From Epiperipatus broadwayi (Eukaryota; Onychophora; Udeonychophora; Euonychophora; Peripatidae): a DNA stretch of 64,000 nucleotides. Made by a program: the position numbers and the translations under genes. Positions 50,110-62,900 of this stretch are shown in pieces (the first letter of the stretch is position 1; every line of letters begins with the position of its first letter). The stretch covers positions 693,001-757,000 of the forward strand of contig JAQFVV010012513.1 in assembly GCA_028023455.1 (NCBI GenBank), in the 5' to 3' direction. The notes beneath the pieces are model-generated. The model did not search any database, was not told the DNA's origin, and was given only the letters and a program-made list of their open reading frames with translations.

Positions 50110-50272
50110 ATATAAAAGACATATTGTGTGGATTCATCCGTGTTAAAAAATTTAAATATTGATATACCGAAGTTTCGACTTCATCTACCCTTGTGTGATC
50201 AAGTTGAAACGTCGGTATATCAGTATTTAAATTTTTTAACATGGATGATCCCACAAAATATGTCTTTTATAT
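50110..50272. repeat. Fold-back element with about 70-bp arms and GAAAC core
   Basis: Arms 50112-50181 and 50201-50271 pair with few mismatches around a 19-nt loop. The right arm has GTTGAAACGTCGGTATATCA, resembling the 3' strand of Penelope-type hammerheads (GAAA, CG, TC, then stem I), and GGTATATCA can pair with TGATATACC on the left. No CTGATGA box is in place, so this is at most a derivative. Confidence 0.6.
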
Positions 50273-51080
50273 ATATAATTTGTTAATATTTATGGACATA
50301 TAAATATTACTTATTAGTGGCTCATTAAAATAGGTTAATTCTTTTTAAACTTTCATATATATTAAGTTATAAATATTTATCATTTACTTTTATAAAAATA
50401 ATCTAATCTTAATGTTATAGATTATTAAAGATAAAATATTTTTTTTTATTTTGTAATATATAAATTTAATTTTAGTCATATTTAAATTTCGGAGAATATA
50501 TACATATCACAATTGCAAACAACTTCAATAAATGTTCATTTAAACATATCACAGATTAAAAAAATAGACAGATAAAGAAGAATGGTGAATAACCTAGTGT
50601 GACTCTACATAATGTATGGAAACCACTAATCAACTTTGCTCTTAGAGAAAAGTGAAGGACCTCGTAGATAAGTATATGATATTTCCACTGGATTTTACCT
50701 TTGGCAAGATGGCTGTTGGTTAGAGTGTTAGCTTAAAATTGAATACTCGTGAATCTAAGGGTCCTGATTTGATTCCCATGCTAGTACTGTTAATGGTCAG
50801 ACCAGCAAGACCTGAAAAAAAGAGGAGCATGATATCTCTGGAACTAACCTGTGTGCTATTACTAGTAGTTGAATGTAATTGGAAAATATAACTAAAGTTA
50901 ATTTTTTCTAAAGACATTCAATTATTAATATTAGATGATGGAAATAGTCCATTATATGAATACAACTAAAATACCATTGCCATAAATCTTCAGGAAAACA
51001 CTATTTTCTTCATATTACTGGTGATATACTGATATGTGATCAGATATAGAAAAGATTAAGCCATTTTCATACAACATTCT

Positions 51081-51722
51081 CAATGTTATATATAGAGCTT
51101 GCAAAACATACTCTAAACAAGCTTTGTAGAATACCCCCAACCTCAGACCGGTTTCTGCTACTGGCCTCCTCAGTGAGGTGCTAGGATATTCAATCATTAG
51201 ATTAAAAATACCAGGACAAACCTAGCACTTTATCTAATGTATAACTATTAAGTAGAAACTCTGAAATTTTTAGACATCCATATGTCTTCCAATCCAGCTA
51301 TCTAACTTAAATAGCCATATGGGACTGAACTAAGTTCAGATACACCATATATTAATAGCTTTAGCAATATAAATCGTCAAAGCCATCATAGCAAAAAATA
51401 AAAGTACAAAAAAATCAAGTCAGATGTCACATGACCTAATTTAATAAAGCTTGTGTTTACAAATGTTATATATAGAGCTCGCAAAACAAACTCTTAATAA
51501 GCTTTATAGAATGCCTCCAACTTCAGACCGGTATCTGTTACTGGAGTCCTCAGTGAGGTGCTAGGATAATCAATCATTAGATTTAAAATACCAGGAAAAG
51601 CTTTAGCTAATATATAATTATTTAGTAGAAACTCCGAAATTTTCAGACATCCATATGTCTTCCAATCCAGCTATCTAATTTAAATAACCATATGGGACTC
51701 AATATACTGTACATATAGCTAT
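51081..51722 (-). repeat. Family D tandem repeat, two units of 380 bp
   Basis: Unit starts AATGTTATATATAGAGC lie at 51082 and 51462. The middle part (TCCAGCTATCTAACTTAAAT and ATATGGGACT) is shared with family C (near 8690) and more distantly with family B, so these families share a module. Each unit has a minus-strand hammerhead site; only the first is intact. Confidence 0.75.
51136..51182 (-). ncRNA. Hammerhead ribozyme, family D unit 1
   Basis: Minus strand: stem I CCTCA/TGAGG perfect, core CTGAGGA (51173-51167), stem II GC/GC with a G-A pair next to the core, GAAA (51155-51152), palindromic stem III CCGG, cleavage after GTC (51146). In unit 2 (51521-51558) the GAAA box is GATA and stem II is broken, so that copy is dead. 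Confidence 0.7.
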
Positions 51723-54040
51723 TTGTACATAAATTTACTGTATGTGTGTCAATTTTTTTTGTCTGAAAAATATATTTATGAAATACGGTAACATAAACGG
51801 GTCAGGTTGATCGAATTCTTACATTAGCAGTTTCTCATATGTTGACACTTGTTGCCAACTTTAAGTATATATATTGCTTGGAACTTTATTATGAAAATAT
51901 AAAGACTTTAATATCTTAATAGACATTTATAATTTATACATTCTCTAATGATATGTCTCCTTTAACTGCAAAGATATTTAAGTGATTAAATTGTTGCAAA
52001 TCAAAAGAATTGAAGTTGTTACCAAAATTAAATATAATTTCCTAAGAAGCATCCTGCTTGTGTGACATTGTGAAATGTATTACGCAAGAAAATTATTTTT
52101 ATTTCAACATTTTTCTATCTGCAATATTAATTCAGGTGATTTCCTGTTTTTTAATTTGTTTTGATCGATTTTTTATTCTTTCAAGAAGTTCTATTAATAG
52201 AAATAAAAGGAAAAACATAAATCCTTTAATATTTCATTTTCTACTAAGGCAAAAAAAAAAAAAAGGATTTTTTTTTTTGACAATTTATTTTCTTTTTAAT
52301 CAATCATGTCCGTATGTTCTTTCGATAAAACTTAATTTTTGTTTATTTTTTCTTATAAAACATTGCCTGGATACATAACAGGTAAATTCTGAATTAGATT
52401 CTAAAGTTCTTAGCCGATACAGAAAAGATGGAAAGATAGTACAAGGAAATAATCTTGTTATATTCACTACGAGAAAAATCAAACGTTCTTTTTATTTTAT
52501 GTATCGTAAAAAATGTCTACAATATTTAGATAATAACGATTAATATTTTTACTTGTATTTTTCGTTTCGAAGTTTAAATATTTAATTAGAAAAATACGAT
52601 TTTTTTTTCTATATTTTTTTTACTTAAGCAAAATCCTTGGTTTGACTTTAGCGAAAAGAAAAAAAAAATCGAATCCCAAAATGGATGAAAGATTTCAATT
52701 AGTTTGTTTCAAACAAAAATGGAAATTTTTCTGCATTATAGATAAATCATCATCATTTTAAAAACTTCATTTGCATACATACAGCCGTACTCCAGAAAAG
52801 GCAACGAATATACAAATTAGAAAGGAAAAATAAAATAATACTAATACCGTTTGATCGTAGAAGATGATGAATTTATGACATTTTAGTAACATTATTAGTA
52901 AGAAAAAACGACAAAAAATAATAATACATCCAAAACATCAAAGTTAAGAATTTAGATAATTATAAGAATCAATTCGTGAATAAACGCTCCTTATATATAC
53001 ACCCACTGTGAATATACAACACATATCTTGAGATATGCAGCCACGTGGACTTAATCTTAACGTACACCATTGTAACCAGTGGTCATAAAAATTAGGATAT
53101 GATCTTTGTTTAGTATCCAATATTTTTCATTAACCATATTTTAAAATGCATAGATAATAAATCAGCCACCCAATCAAACACTAATCCATAAAAACAGTTT
53201 AAATGTAACAGCACTTATCATATCCTAATTAATTCACTATTTTACCATAATTCACTTTGAATCTGTTATAAATAACATACACATATATGTATATAGATAT
53301 GCACTATTAACTCTCTTAATACCAACTAATGGATAATATGCATATATGTAATAGGAGCCATATCCCTAAACTGATATAAAGTATGTAACCCCTTACATCA
53401 TTAATAAAAAGTATGTTGAAAGTAGTTTATCTTGAGATATTGTGCTTTAACTTCGATTCCAGTTAACATTATATTTAGAATAAATTAAACACATTGACTA
53501 ATTGTGGGTATGCATTTTCTTCATTGGAGCGATGCCTTGCCTGGAAGTTTGTTGCAATAGGTAGCCTTAGGATCAGGAGGTTCCAGAATCAATTTCGGCA
53601 CTCAGAGATCCAGTGCTCAAACTTTTTATGAACTCTTCAACAAAGGAGCTATATGCCTTTTTTCGATTGGAGAGATATAATTTCACTTATTTTGTGAATG
53701 AAAGCAATCAATTGCAAATTTCATTTCCTTATAATATCCTTGAGATCGTCTTTATATCAAAAATAATATTCTCTTTGCATATCTTTGTAGAATTTTCAGA
53801 TCAACTCTGTATAAAAAATGAAATTATTTATTTCCTTAAAAACTATATTCAAGTTAGCAGTAAAATATATTATTAGGACATCAGCTATTATTTATTTCTC
53901 TTTTCACACTCATTCCAAAGAGGTGTACTTTTAAAACAATAAATGTTATAGTATTACTCTCATCAAGCTGAAATGCATATCAATTGATCTTTATGAAAAT
54001 TCTAAAATCTTACAAGAACCTAAATTAATTTTGCCTAATG
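51723..54040. other. No gene seen
   Basis: AT-rich intronic DNA with poly(A) and poly(T) tracts. The frames at 52058-52378 and 53613-53876 have AT-driven composition. Confidence 0.4.
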
Positions 54041-54044
54041 ACTT

Positions 54045-54110
54045 TATATTACTAAACACCACATGATCACCATTTTTATGCATACACAAACTATTGTATT
54101 AGTAAGTACT
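54045..54110. repeat. Family A terminal fragment
   Basis: ACTAAACACCACATGATCAC and the following ATGCATACACAAACT match the terminal motif of the copy at 48326. Confidence 0.65.
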
Positions 54111-54289
54111 AACCTCTTAGCATTTGTTCTTATATAAGTTTAGTATATTTATGTAATTTTAAATGAGGGAGTGGTGCTTATATATATTTATAAAACAAAT
54201 GATAAGAATCACCATTTAAATATTAAAAGAATCGAAACCAAGCTTTAGTTTAAACAAACATGGAATGAAAACTCACTTGTAATATCTGT

Positions 54290-54365
54290 AAGTACTAAAT
54301 AACTCCTTTTATATGTAACTGAACAGAAAGTAGCTGAAACTTCCAATGAGTTATATAACGTAAAT
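54290..54365. repeat. Dispersed repeat shared with 14640-14710
   Basis: AACTTCCAATGAGTTATATA and flanking bases parallel the earlier copy. Confidence 0.5.
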
Positions 54366-56840
54366 AAATTCTCCAAAAAAAAACCAGATGATACCACATA
54401 TTACCAAATTCTTTAAAATTATTAATGTATAACAAAAATGTATTTTTTATTACAACACCTTTTCTATTTGCTATTGTCATGGTTGACACTAATGGTGAAT
54501 AATAATAATAACTCATGCTGAAAATGGCAGCCAAATATTTATTATTTTTTGTTCTCTTTTTTCACAGTCTAGATGTTTTGCATCTTGGAAATTTGTATTT
54601 TATAAGCACACTTTACTAAATATTTACCTCATGACCCAAATTGTTCTTTTATTTATTTATTTTTTTGATAGATTTTTATGTGTTTTTGATATGAAAATAA
54701 AAATACACAGGTACTTGATATATTGTTTTTAGAAATTGGGACCCTATATAGGAGGTTGATTGGTGGTTGCATTAATATTTCAAATAGTTATCAGAGATCC
54801 TTAAAGATTTCTTGTAGGTGGGAAACTCTTGGAGTAGAACTCGATAAGTATACAATTTTTGCTGAGTTGAAACATTGGTCCTAAATCTAGTTCCAAATTT
54901 GTGTATTACTGCCTTATTAAAAGGTCACAATTCACAGCTCTCGGTTTATGGCATTGTTACCCATCTTTGCTTCCTCAAACCTGAAGTCTTCTTGGAATAA
55001 AAAAAGAGAGCAAAATATCAAATATCTTGTAAATTAAGGGCTTGAAGAAATTTATCTAAAAAGACCTAATGTAAGGCAGCTGTAATATCCAATTTATTTT
55101 ATTTAGTATCTGATTTTCATAAAGAAGCAAAATATCACAAAAAAATCTGTAGAGAATTTACTTGGAAATATAAGATTCACTAATGAATTGTTATGTCTTC
55201 CAATTCTTTCACTAAAGGATAAAATCAATAGACTTTAAATATGTGATTGATTTTCAGTTTAGTATTTTTTACATCTACGTAGATCAATAATTGCTAAATT
55301 CCATGTATAAAACAGATGGATTAAAGATCACGAGTTTTAATAAATCAGTTGATAAGATGCTGGCCAATTATAACAGTATTTATAAATTAATCAGGGTAAT
55401 AGAACCTACTGTCTTTGCTTACCTTATACAACAATTATTTTGAAGAATCTTATGATGTCCGGAGTTGATGGACCTTACTAAAGAATGATATAAATTCTTT
55501 TAGCAACACTGCTACTCGTCTGCAAAAGGAATCAGTCAGTGAATAACCTATCATTTAAATTAAAAACAAAGTTACATCTCTAAATATATTTTCTAAATGT
55601 TAGTTTAATTAAAAACGCTAATACTTATTCTATTTACTTAACAATAGACATAGAATTTGAATACGGAAACCTCATTATTAACATTTGTTGTATTTTGATT
55701 TACGAGTGGCAAACTCACTGCACCCACATCAGCAACTTCAAATAAATGCAGCAATGATTATCAAATCATTTACTAAACTAGAAATTGTCTATATCACAGA
55801 TATAAACTATGTGTGGGGGTGTGGAAGTTATTTATAGTAATATGCTTCACGGGATCAATCACGTCCGAATACGTTACTAAAACGGGAAATACTTATATTC
55901 ATAAAACCATATTTAATCGACCGTAAAAATCATTTATGCGCGATTAAAATTATTAATATATATTTATTAAAAATTATATTTTACGATTAAGTTGTTATAA
56001 ACTTATGTGTGTATAATTATTATATTTTCCTATAATAATTGTTTGTATATGTAAATTTTTAATGCATACAAGATTTTTTTAATAGAAACAATCCTTGAAG
56101 TTAAAGATACATGCATGAAGTGGAGTAATATTTTAAATTTATGCACATCTAATGGTCGTTTTACGATAATTTATTTTTGTTTGCATGAATATGCTAATAA
56201 AAAAACCAAGCAGGAATATGCTATATAGAATCAAGCCTTCTATTCACAGCTGGGAGTACTCTTTTATTTCTGATCAATATATTTTTATCAACTCTTGTAA
56301 TCTTTTTATACTAAATTCGTTTTCTTACATAGATTTTGTTTCTAATCTAATACAATTTTAAGCTAACTTGTCTAAGTGATTTATTAGTTTTTCTTTTTCT
56401 TAAAGCACAAGTGTCTGTTGAACTCATAGTGGACTCTCTAACCCAGAAGGAACGGGGGAAAATTATTCCAAAATAATATTTTATAATAAGAACTCACATT
56501 TAAGCTGTCACGGTACATATGGATTCACTTTTCTTTTAATGCTTTACCTTTTATAAACATTTAATTTTATATATGTAAGTAATGTACATATATCAGAGAT
56601 TAAATATAATTGCTATAAATCTTGTATGTGGTGAAAATAAATATTTGTTCTCAATATATATATGTTCAATAAAAATACAAAACTATTTATGATGGTCCAA
56701 GATTTATTAGGATTATGATTTTTTGCAACATTTTATAACAACTTATGTAGTGAATTTATGTGACATCAGAAAACCAAAGTTAACACTTACTAGCGATGTA
56801 ATCAAAATATCTACTCTATTTTGTTCTATATCTTGTATAT
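54366..56840. other. No gene seen
   Basis: AT-rich intronic DNA without supported features. Confidence 0.4.
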
Positions 56841-56841
56841 G

Positions 56842-58610
56842 GTAGCTGGAAGAGTTGGAAAATGGATGGAAGAGAATAATGTAGTGGGGGAAATGCAAGG
56901 AGGTTTTAGGTCAGATAGGCATATAGGAGATAGTTTGTTTGTAGTTACACAACTTATGGAGATGAGTAGGAATTCGGGTAGATCATTATATATGAGTTTT
57001 ATAGATATAGAGAAAGCATATGATAGAGTAAATAGAAATAGATTGTGGGTAAGATTAGCCAATTTGGGAATGGATGAAGCTTTAGTAAATATTATTAAGA
57101 AATTATACGAAAATAATTATTATACTGGGGTGGGATTATGGCAAGGATGCCCTATGTCACTGATTTTGTTTTTGCTGTTTTTGAGTGAAATGGAGAAAGC
57201 AATAGAAAGACTAGGAAGAGGGATAGAGATACCGTCAATAGGTGGCAAAGGAGTATATACTTTGTCGGGTCTTTTTTTTTGCAGATGATATCTTTTTATG
57301 TGCAGAAAGAAGATATGGATATTATGTTGAGAACATGTGCAAGGGTAGGTAAAGAGATAGGGATTAAATTTAGTGAAGAAAAATCAAATATAATGATGGT
57401 GAATACTGGGGAAAGAGAGGATGTAGTTTTTTTATTGGGGGATATAAAGTTAAGTGTGGTGGATAGATATAGGTATTTGGGAATATCTTATGTAATCAGG
57501 AAAATTGCTTGGATGAATGGGAGAAAAAATTTGTAAATGAAGCAAAGAAAAGAAAGGGTTTGGTAAATAAACTAACAGTATTTTCATATAATAAATATGA
57601 TGTAGCTAGAATTGTATGGAAGAGAGTTGCAGTAGCAGGGTTAACGTATGGTAATGATGCATTATGTGTTAGTAAAAGGATTTTAGATTATTTAGAGAAA
57701 GTACAAAGGGAAGTAGGAAGACATGCATTAGATGCAGAGATGTGGACAGCAAAGAGGCAATTCAAGGAGAAATGGGATGGTCAAGTTTCTATATGAGAAA
57801 TGGAAAAAGTAAAATGAAAATATTTGGTAGGTTGCAGTTTATGGATAGTAAAAGAATAACCAAAATAGTGTTTAATTGGGTTATGAGTAAAGGGCAGGTA
57901 ACAAGATGGGTGAGAAAGGTAATGCGGTATGCAAAAGATTTGGATAAAGAATTTATATCGGTATACTTGTATAAAAGGTGGGATGATTGTGTTAGGAGGA
58001 TTGTTGAGTGTTATCGTGGTAGGGAATGAGATAAAAGAACAGAAGGATTAATAAAAAATAGGGAGTTGGAGAGATGGAGAAGTAGTATGGAGGGTAAGAA
58101 GAATTTAAATATATATAGAAGTAAACGGAATATTGGAAGTGAGTTAATTTATGATAATAGTAAGGAAAATAGTTTATATTTAAAGCTCGAACAGGATCTT
58201 TAGCAACAAGAGAATATACATGTAAATGGAAAACTATGGGTGATTTAGTGTGCAAATTGTGTAAGGAAGGTATAGAAAATATTAGGTATCTGTTGATTGA
58301 ATGTAAATGCTTGAAAGCAGAAAGGGTACAGATAATGAAGTTATGGGAGAATAGGTATGAACAAAGTGACTATAAAGAAAGTGAGTTATTAGTTTTTATG
58401 CTGGGTTTGCAAAAAGATAAGGGGGATTTAGATTTAAAGGCTATAGAGTTGACAAAGATTATGTTGTGGAAATAGGATGGGACAGAATATGGGAAGACTT
58501 AGAGTGGGGAATGGAAAATAAAGTGACTAACAGGTTTATCTCGGCATAGTTGCTGAGATATTCTTAACTTCATTTAAGGAGAAGCGAAATATATCACATC
58601 ACATCAGGAG
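56842..58610 (+). mobile_element. Non-LTR retrotransposon (second LINE family), 5'-truncated and frameshifted
   Basis: The first frame (to about 57275) holds reverse-transcriptase blocks: an EMQGGFRSDR motif, MSFIDIEKAYDRV (catalytic motif A, Asp present), GVGLWQGCPMSL (normally RQGCP.SP) and LSEMEKAI. A shift in a T9 run near 57275 precedes FADDIFL (motif C, 57278 on) in the next frame. Later frames carry the RYRYLGI block, a thumb-like region, and near 58250-58305 a Cys pair and LLIEC end (CKLCKEG...LLIECKCL), as in other LINE C-termini. A TCACA-repeat tail ends at about 58608. At least four shifts make it dead. The clade is not certain; it is distinct from the RTE copies. Confidence 0.85.
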
Positions 58611-59009
58611 AGTTTATTTATGTTATATATAAAATGCTAAATCACCCTTCTAAACATTATGTTTTTCAGCAGTACCCTCTGTAAACAAATATAAAGTCTA
58701 AATTTCGGACAGCATGACTCAAATATGATACCCCTTTTCAATTGCATGTTGTAATGATGTTATATATTGAAATTTAGTCTTGTTTAAAACAATGGTATAA
58801 ATGAAATTAGGAATGTTCTTAAATTGCTAATAAATAAATATGTTTAACTTACATATACAAAAAAAAAAGGCTATAACATTAGTGATTTTAATCTTTGCTA
58901 TTTCCTAATATAAAATATATAGGAAAAATATTCCTGTGACTTAGCATTTTGTATTTGAATTTTCAGCTAAAAATATGCAATGGGATATTTTTTACAATAT
59001 ATAGACTAC
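58611..59009. other. Spacer without a feature
   Basis: AT-rich DNA between two LINE insertions. Confidence 0.4.
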
Positions 59010-59372
59010 TCAAATAAGTATGGAAAGATGCATGTTAGGGAGTAACAAGAGAAATCGAAAATGCAATATATAGGTAAGAGAACAAACTGGCGTTACTAAC
59101 CTCAGTGAAAAAATTAAAAGACTGAAATGGAGTTGGCTGGACATATTGCTAAAAGAGATGATAATAAATGGCTAATTGAAATTGTAAACTGCATTCCAAG
59201 AGATTGTAAAAAACCCAGAGAGAGACTACAGGTGAGATGGATGGATGAAATAAGAAAGTGTGCAGGGGTGATGTGGATAAGAGAAGCTAAAGATCAGAGA
59301 AGTTGGTTTGAGCTTGGAAAGACCTTCTTCATGCAGTGGATTGATAATGGTTGATGATGATGGTGTACCACA
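59010..59372 (+). mobile_element. RTE-type LINE 3' fragment
   Basis: The frame at 59127-59354 encodes the RTE C-terminus with the GHIAKRDDNKW, RLQVRWMDEIRKCAG and QWIDNG blocks, preceded by shifted parts of the same region. It ends in TTGATGATGATGG. Confidence 0.85.
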
Positions 59373-59844
59373 ATATAATAAATGTCAGCTAATAAAATAT
59401 TGTAATAAAATGCAAGTATATGCCAAATAATGGTAAATAAAATAAATTCCAATATAAACCTTAAATAATAATAGTACTTTCAATTCTATTCATAATTATT
59501 CTCAACTAAACTGACGTAATTTCAAAATGTTAACAATATAAGTTGTTATACAAAAGAGTATCAAAAATAATTCAAAAAGATAAAAAGAATAAAGATGATT
59601 CATCTAAAGAATCAGTGTTTTGTGATCATGATAGAAAATATAAATTTAATTTTGTTATGAAAAAAATTAAAATTTTAAATCAAGAAAGAAATAATGAAAA
59701 AAGAAAAATTAAAAAGGCATTATAAAAATACGATAATAAACAGACCATCAGTGAATATTAACATTAGTGAATTATGGGATATGTAAATCGACATGTGGGT
59801 TCCAGTTGATGCTGTTTAAGCTAATTTAGTTGAGAATGATTATG
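59373..59844. other. No gene seen
   Basis: The Lys-rich 60-codon frame at 59543-59725 has AT-driven composition. Confidence 0.4.
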
Positions 59845-60725
59845 AATAAGACAGGGTGACTCCATATCTCCAAAACTTTTTACAGCAGTGCTGCAAAAAT
59901 ATTTTGTGGATTAAAATGAGAAGCTAAAGGAGTGAAAGTGAATGAAGATTATTTAAGACATTTAGATTTTGCAGATGATATAGTTGTTTTTGCAAATAAT
60001 GCTTTAGAGCTGCAAGAAATGTTGCAGGAGTTATCAGATGAAGGTTCTGGAAGTAAGACTAAAGATAAATGTTAAAAAGACTAAAGTAATGTTCAATAGA
60101 TTTTCTCAAAATATGAAAATAAAGATTGATTATGATGAGTTAGAAGAAGTTAACAGCTACAAATCCCTTGGTCAGGTTATTAAAACAGATGGAAACATAA
60201 TGGATGAAATTAATCATAGAATTAAACTTGGTTGGAGTGCTTTTGGTAGAAATAACTTGATACTAAAAGGAAGCATGCCTACGTGTTTGAAAAGGAAGAT
60301 TTTTAACAAATGTGTTTTACCAGTTCTTACTTATGGATCTGAGACTTGGACACTTAATAGAAGAGCAGTACAGAGACTTCAGAACACTCAAAGAAGTATG
60401 GACAGATGCATGTCGAAAACACAATATATGGGTAAGAGAACAAACAGGTGTCACGGACCTCATTGAAAAATTTAAAAGACTGAAGTGAAGTTGGTCTGAA
60501 CATGTTGCTAGAAGAGATGATAATAGATGGACAACTGAAATCTTAAACTGGATTCCAAGAAATTGTAAAAGACCCAGAAAGAAACCACATCTGAGATGGA
60601 TGGATGAAATAAGAAAGTGTGCAGGAGTGATGTGGAGAAGAGAAGCTGATCAAAGAAGATGAATTAAACTTGGAGAGACTTTCATTCTGCAGTGTATTGA
60701 TAATGATTGATGATGATGATGAGTG
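59845..60725 (+). mobile_element. RTE-type LINE fragment with RT catalytic box
   Basis: The longest RTE copy by domain content. It starts at RQGDSISPKLF, then HLDFADDIVVFANNALELQ (motif C, FADD intact, near 59975). After a shift it has the LKINVKKTKVMFNRF, EVNSYKSLGQVIKTDG, INHRIKLGWSAFGRNN and VLPVLTYGSETWTLNRRAVQ blocks (60038-60466). Shifted C-terminal parts follow, then a TGATGATGATGATG tail. Frameshifts near 60030 and 60410 and a TGA near 60485 break it. Confidence 0.88.
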
Positions 60726-60879
60726 AGTATTTTGATCTTTACCAATGAATTAAACACTAAACATTTTCGCATTCCTTTAATCACTGGATTATGTAGCTAA
60801 CAAAAGATGGCCAATTGCATTAGTGATAGCAGAGGCTGACCATAAATCAATTCCACCATTAAAGAACCATAACAGAAAA

Positions 60880-61150
60880 ATGACCAGGTACATTTTTATA
60901 ACATTAAAATTTTTTGTTTAAATTTAAACTTTAAAAAAATTGTTAAAGTAACCAGGAACAATGGCCTTTCAGGCCGGCTAGGAAATAATTTGGCCACTAA
61001 TAAATCGTAATACAAAAATGGCCAGATATATTTTTCATATTTATTTATACAATATTAAAATGTTTTGTTTAATGTACATTAAATATTAAAAAGTTTGTTA
61101 AAGCAATTAATTAAAAAATAACATGGCCTTTATAAGCTGGGTACATCTAG
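60880..61150. repeat. Imperfect tandem duplication, about 125-bp unit
   Basis: Two units share ATATTAAAATGTTTTGTTTAA-like and TTGTTAAAG.AA segments and each ends near a GGCCTTT motif (about 60963 and 61124). Confidence 0.5.
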
Positions 61151-61378
61151 TAATTATATAAAACTGTATTTACATTTGGATTGTAACTACTTTACCCTTA
61201 TTTTCAAGTTTACTAGATATATTAATCTTCATATACATCTGAGACAGATCATGAAAACTATCATTTAGCATTGGATGAGCAATCTTGTGAATAAACAGAT
61301 GCTTAAATGTCTAGCAGCAGCATTTGATTTATTAGTCAAGACCTGAAATTACATATAATGCTGAAAAATGTTGTATGT

Positions 61379-61380
<2 letters not shown>

Positions 61381-61423
<43 letters not shown>

Positions 61424-61429
61424 AACACC

Positions 61430-61469
<40 letters not shown>

Positions 61470-61490
61470 GGTTCTTCTGTGTATAGTTTT
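61381..61490. repeat. Two TA arrays in an inverted frame
   Basis: TA runs at 61381-61417 and 61434-61466. CACCTGAATATA on the left side of the second run is matched by TATATTCAGGT on its right. Confidence 0.8.
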
Positions 61491-62194
61491 TTATAGTAAA
61501 ATATATATTAATATTTCATCTGGGTCCCATTTGCCTCAGCTAAGTAATAAATATTATGAAAGTTTATTACCCATTTGATGACCAGTCTGACACAGATAAA
61601 ATTTTTATATATTTACTAATAAATTATACACAGATGAACCTGAGTAATATTTCATTTATATCTGTAGTCCATGAAAATCATTGTTTTATCATATATATAT
61701 ATATGATTAAAAGTCTGGCAAAACATAGACAATCTCAACATCAATAACAATCAACAACTTCATACAGTTGTCAAGGTAACCTCCATTTAATAATATATAT
61801 ATATCAATACAACACATAAAGTTGATTTGAAATATTGGACTAAATCTCCAACGGTTGCTAAGCATCAGACGTTTTGTCAAACTGATAGTTAACATACAAT
61901 TAACATTTAAATATTACTAAATCCAGGTGATATAAAGTTGTACAGTAATTACCAAGACTGAATTAAAGATCACAGCCAGATGTAAACAAAGACTACTTCA
62001 GTGTGATTAAGCATTCATTCTCATGCATAAGAGATAATTTTCACTCATTTCCAACTATTTATGAATTATAATTTCAAAGTCATATGTAATCAGATTAGTG
62101 AATACAATAGCAAAATGAATATAAATATTGAAGTGACCAAATTTCCAGCAACTGTTAATCACAAAGCATTATTCTTTTTACCAAACTATCAGTA

Positions 62195-62225
62195 TGTTTA
62201 AAATGGCCATTTTCGTTGTCACACG

Positions 62226-62260
<35 letters not shown>

Positions 62261-62425
62261 GCATATTTATTTTTATAGTGCATAATTTTAAGACTCACAC
62301 ATAAGTCTGTGTTATTATTTAAAATGGCCACTTTAGTTTTCATATATATAGGTGTGTTGTGTATGTGTTTATTTTTATAGTGCATAATCATAATTTTAAG
62401 TACTCACGCATAAGTGTGAGTTGTA
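62195..62425. repeat. Tandem duplication, about 130 bp, around CA/TA microsatellite
   Basis: TTTAAAATGGCCATTTT (near 62196) and TTTAAAATGGCCACTTT (near 62319), and TTTATTTTTATAGTGCATAA twice, define two units; a (CA)n(TA)n tract lies at 62222-62261. Confidence 0.7.
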
Positions 62426-62759
62426 TTATGTTTATTTTTATGTTGCGTTATTATAACGCATTTAGTATCTCTTTTACACGTTTGAAGTCACCATGGGAAA
62501 TAATGGGGAAAAAAAAGATATTTGGGAGGTCATGTGATGTTTAAACACCAAGAGTACTCAAGTTGATGCATGACCTACGCATTTTTAGCACTTGAGACTT
62601 CCACTATGATTATAGTTCAACGGAAGTATTTTTTAAAAATAAGAGTTTATTACAGAGTTTGAAAAATAAAATAAAATGTGTTTTTAAAATCTTTATTACA
62701 GTGGCGGAATTCTGTGTTTGATTTATTTGTTGTTTTATTTTCGTCGTGATTTTTTGCAG

Positions 62760-62900
62760 GTTTTTAAGGTGGACGATAGATCCGGACAAAGTAAAACCTC
62801 AGGATGTGGCGATAGTTTTTCGTGCTTTCAAACAAACACCTCTGAGCCGCACAATTGCCTTCCAGTTCATGCAACAACATTGGGACCTCATTGTTGAACG
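62760..62900 (+). CDS. M1-family aminopeptidase, next C-terminal exon (ERAP1_C-like)
   Basis: A 141-nt exon starts after TTTTTTGCAG and ends before GTATTT; both borders are phase 2. With the AG carried over from 38624 it encodes R, then FLRWTIDPDKVKPQDVAIVF and RAFKQTPLSRTIAFQFMQQH, then WDLIVE and two bases of the next codon. The pattern LL.R.L...ldp..vr.QD....f......p.gr..a..F....W..l is the continuation of the M1 C-terminal helical domain. About 80-90 further residues are expected in later exons; none was recognised before 64000. GC content is well above the surrounding intron, supporting selection on the exon. Confidence 0.88.

Larger units (their letters stand above)
38625..62759 (+). 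other. 24.1-kb phase-2 intron of the aminopeptidase gene
   Basis: Starts GTAATA, ends TTTTTTGCAG. Joining the flanking exons restores an Arg codon and the family pattern WLLWRFLRWTIDP. The intron is filled with transposons, fold-backs and hammerhead repeats listed separately. No intervening exon of the gene was found. Confidence 0.85.
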
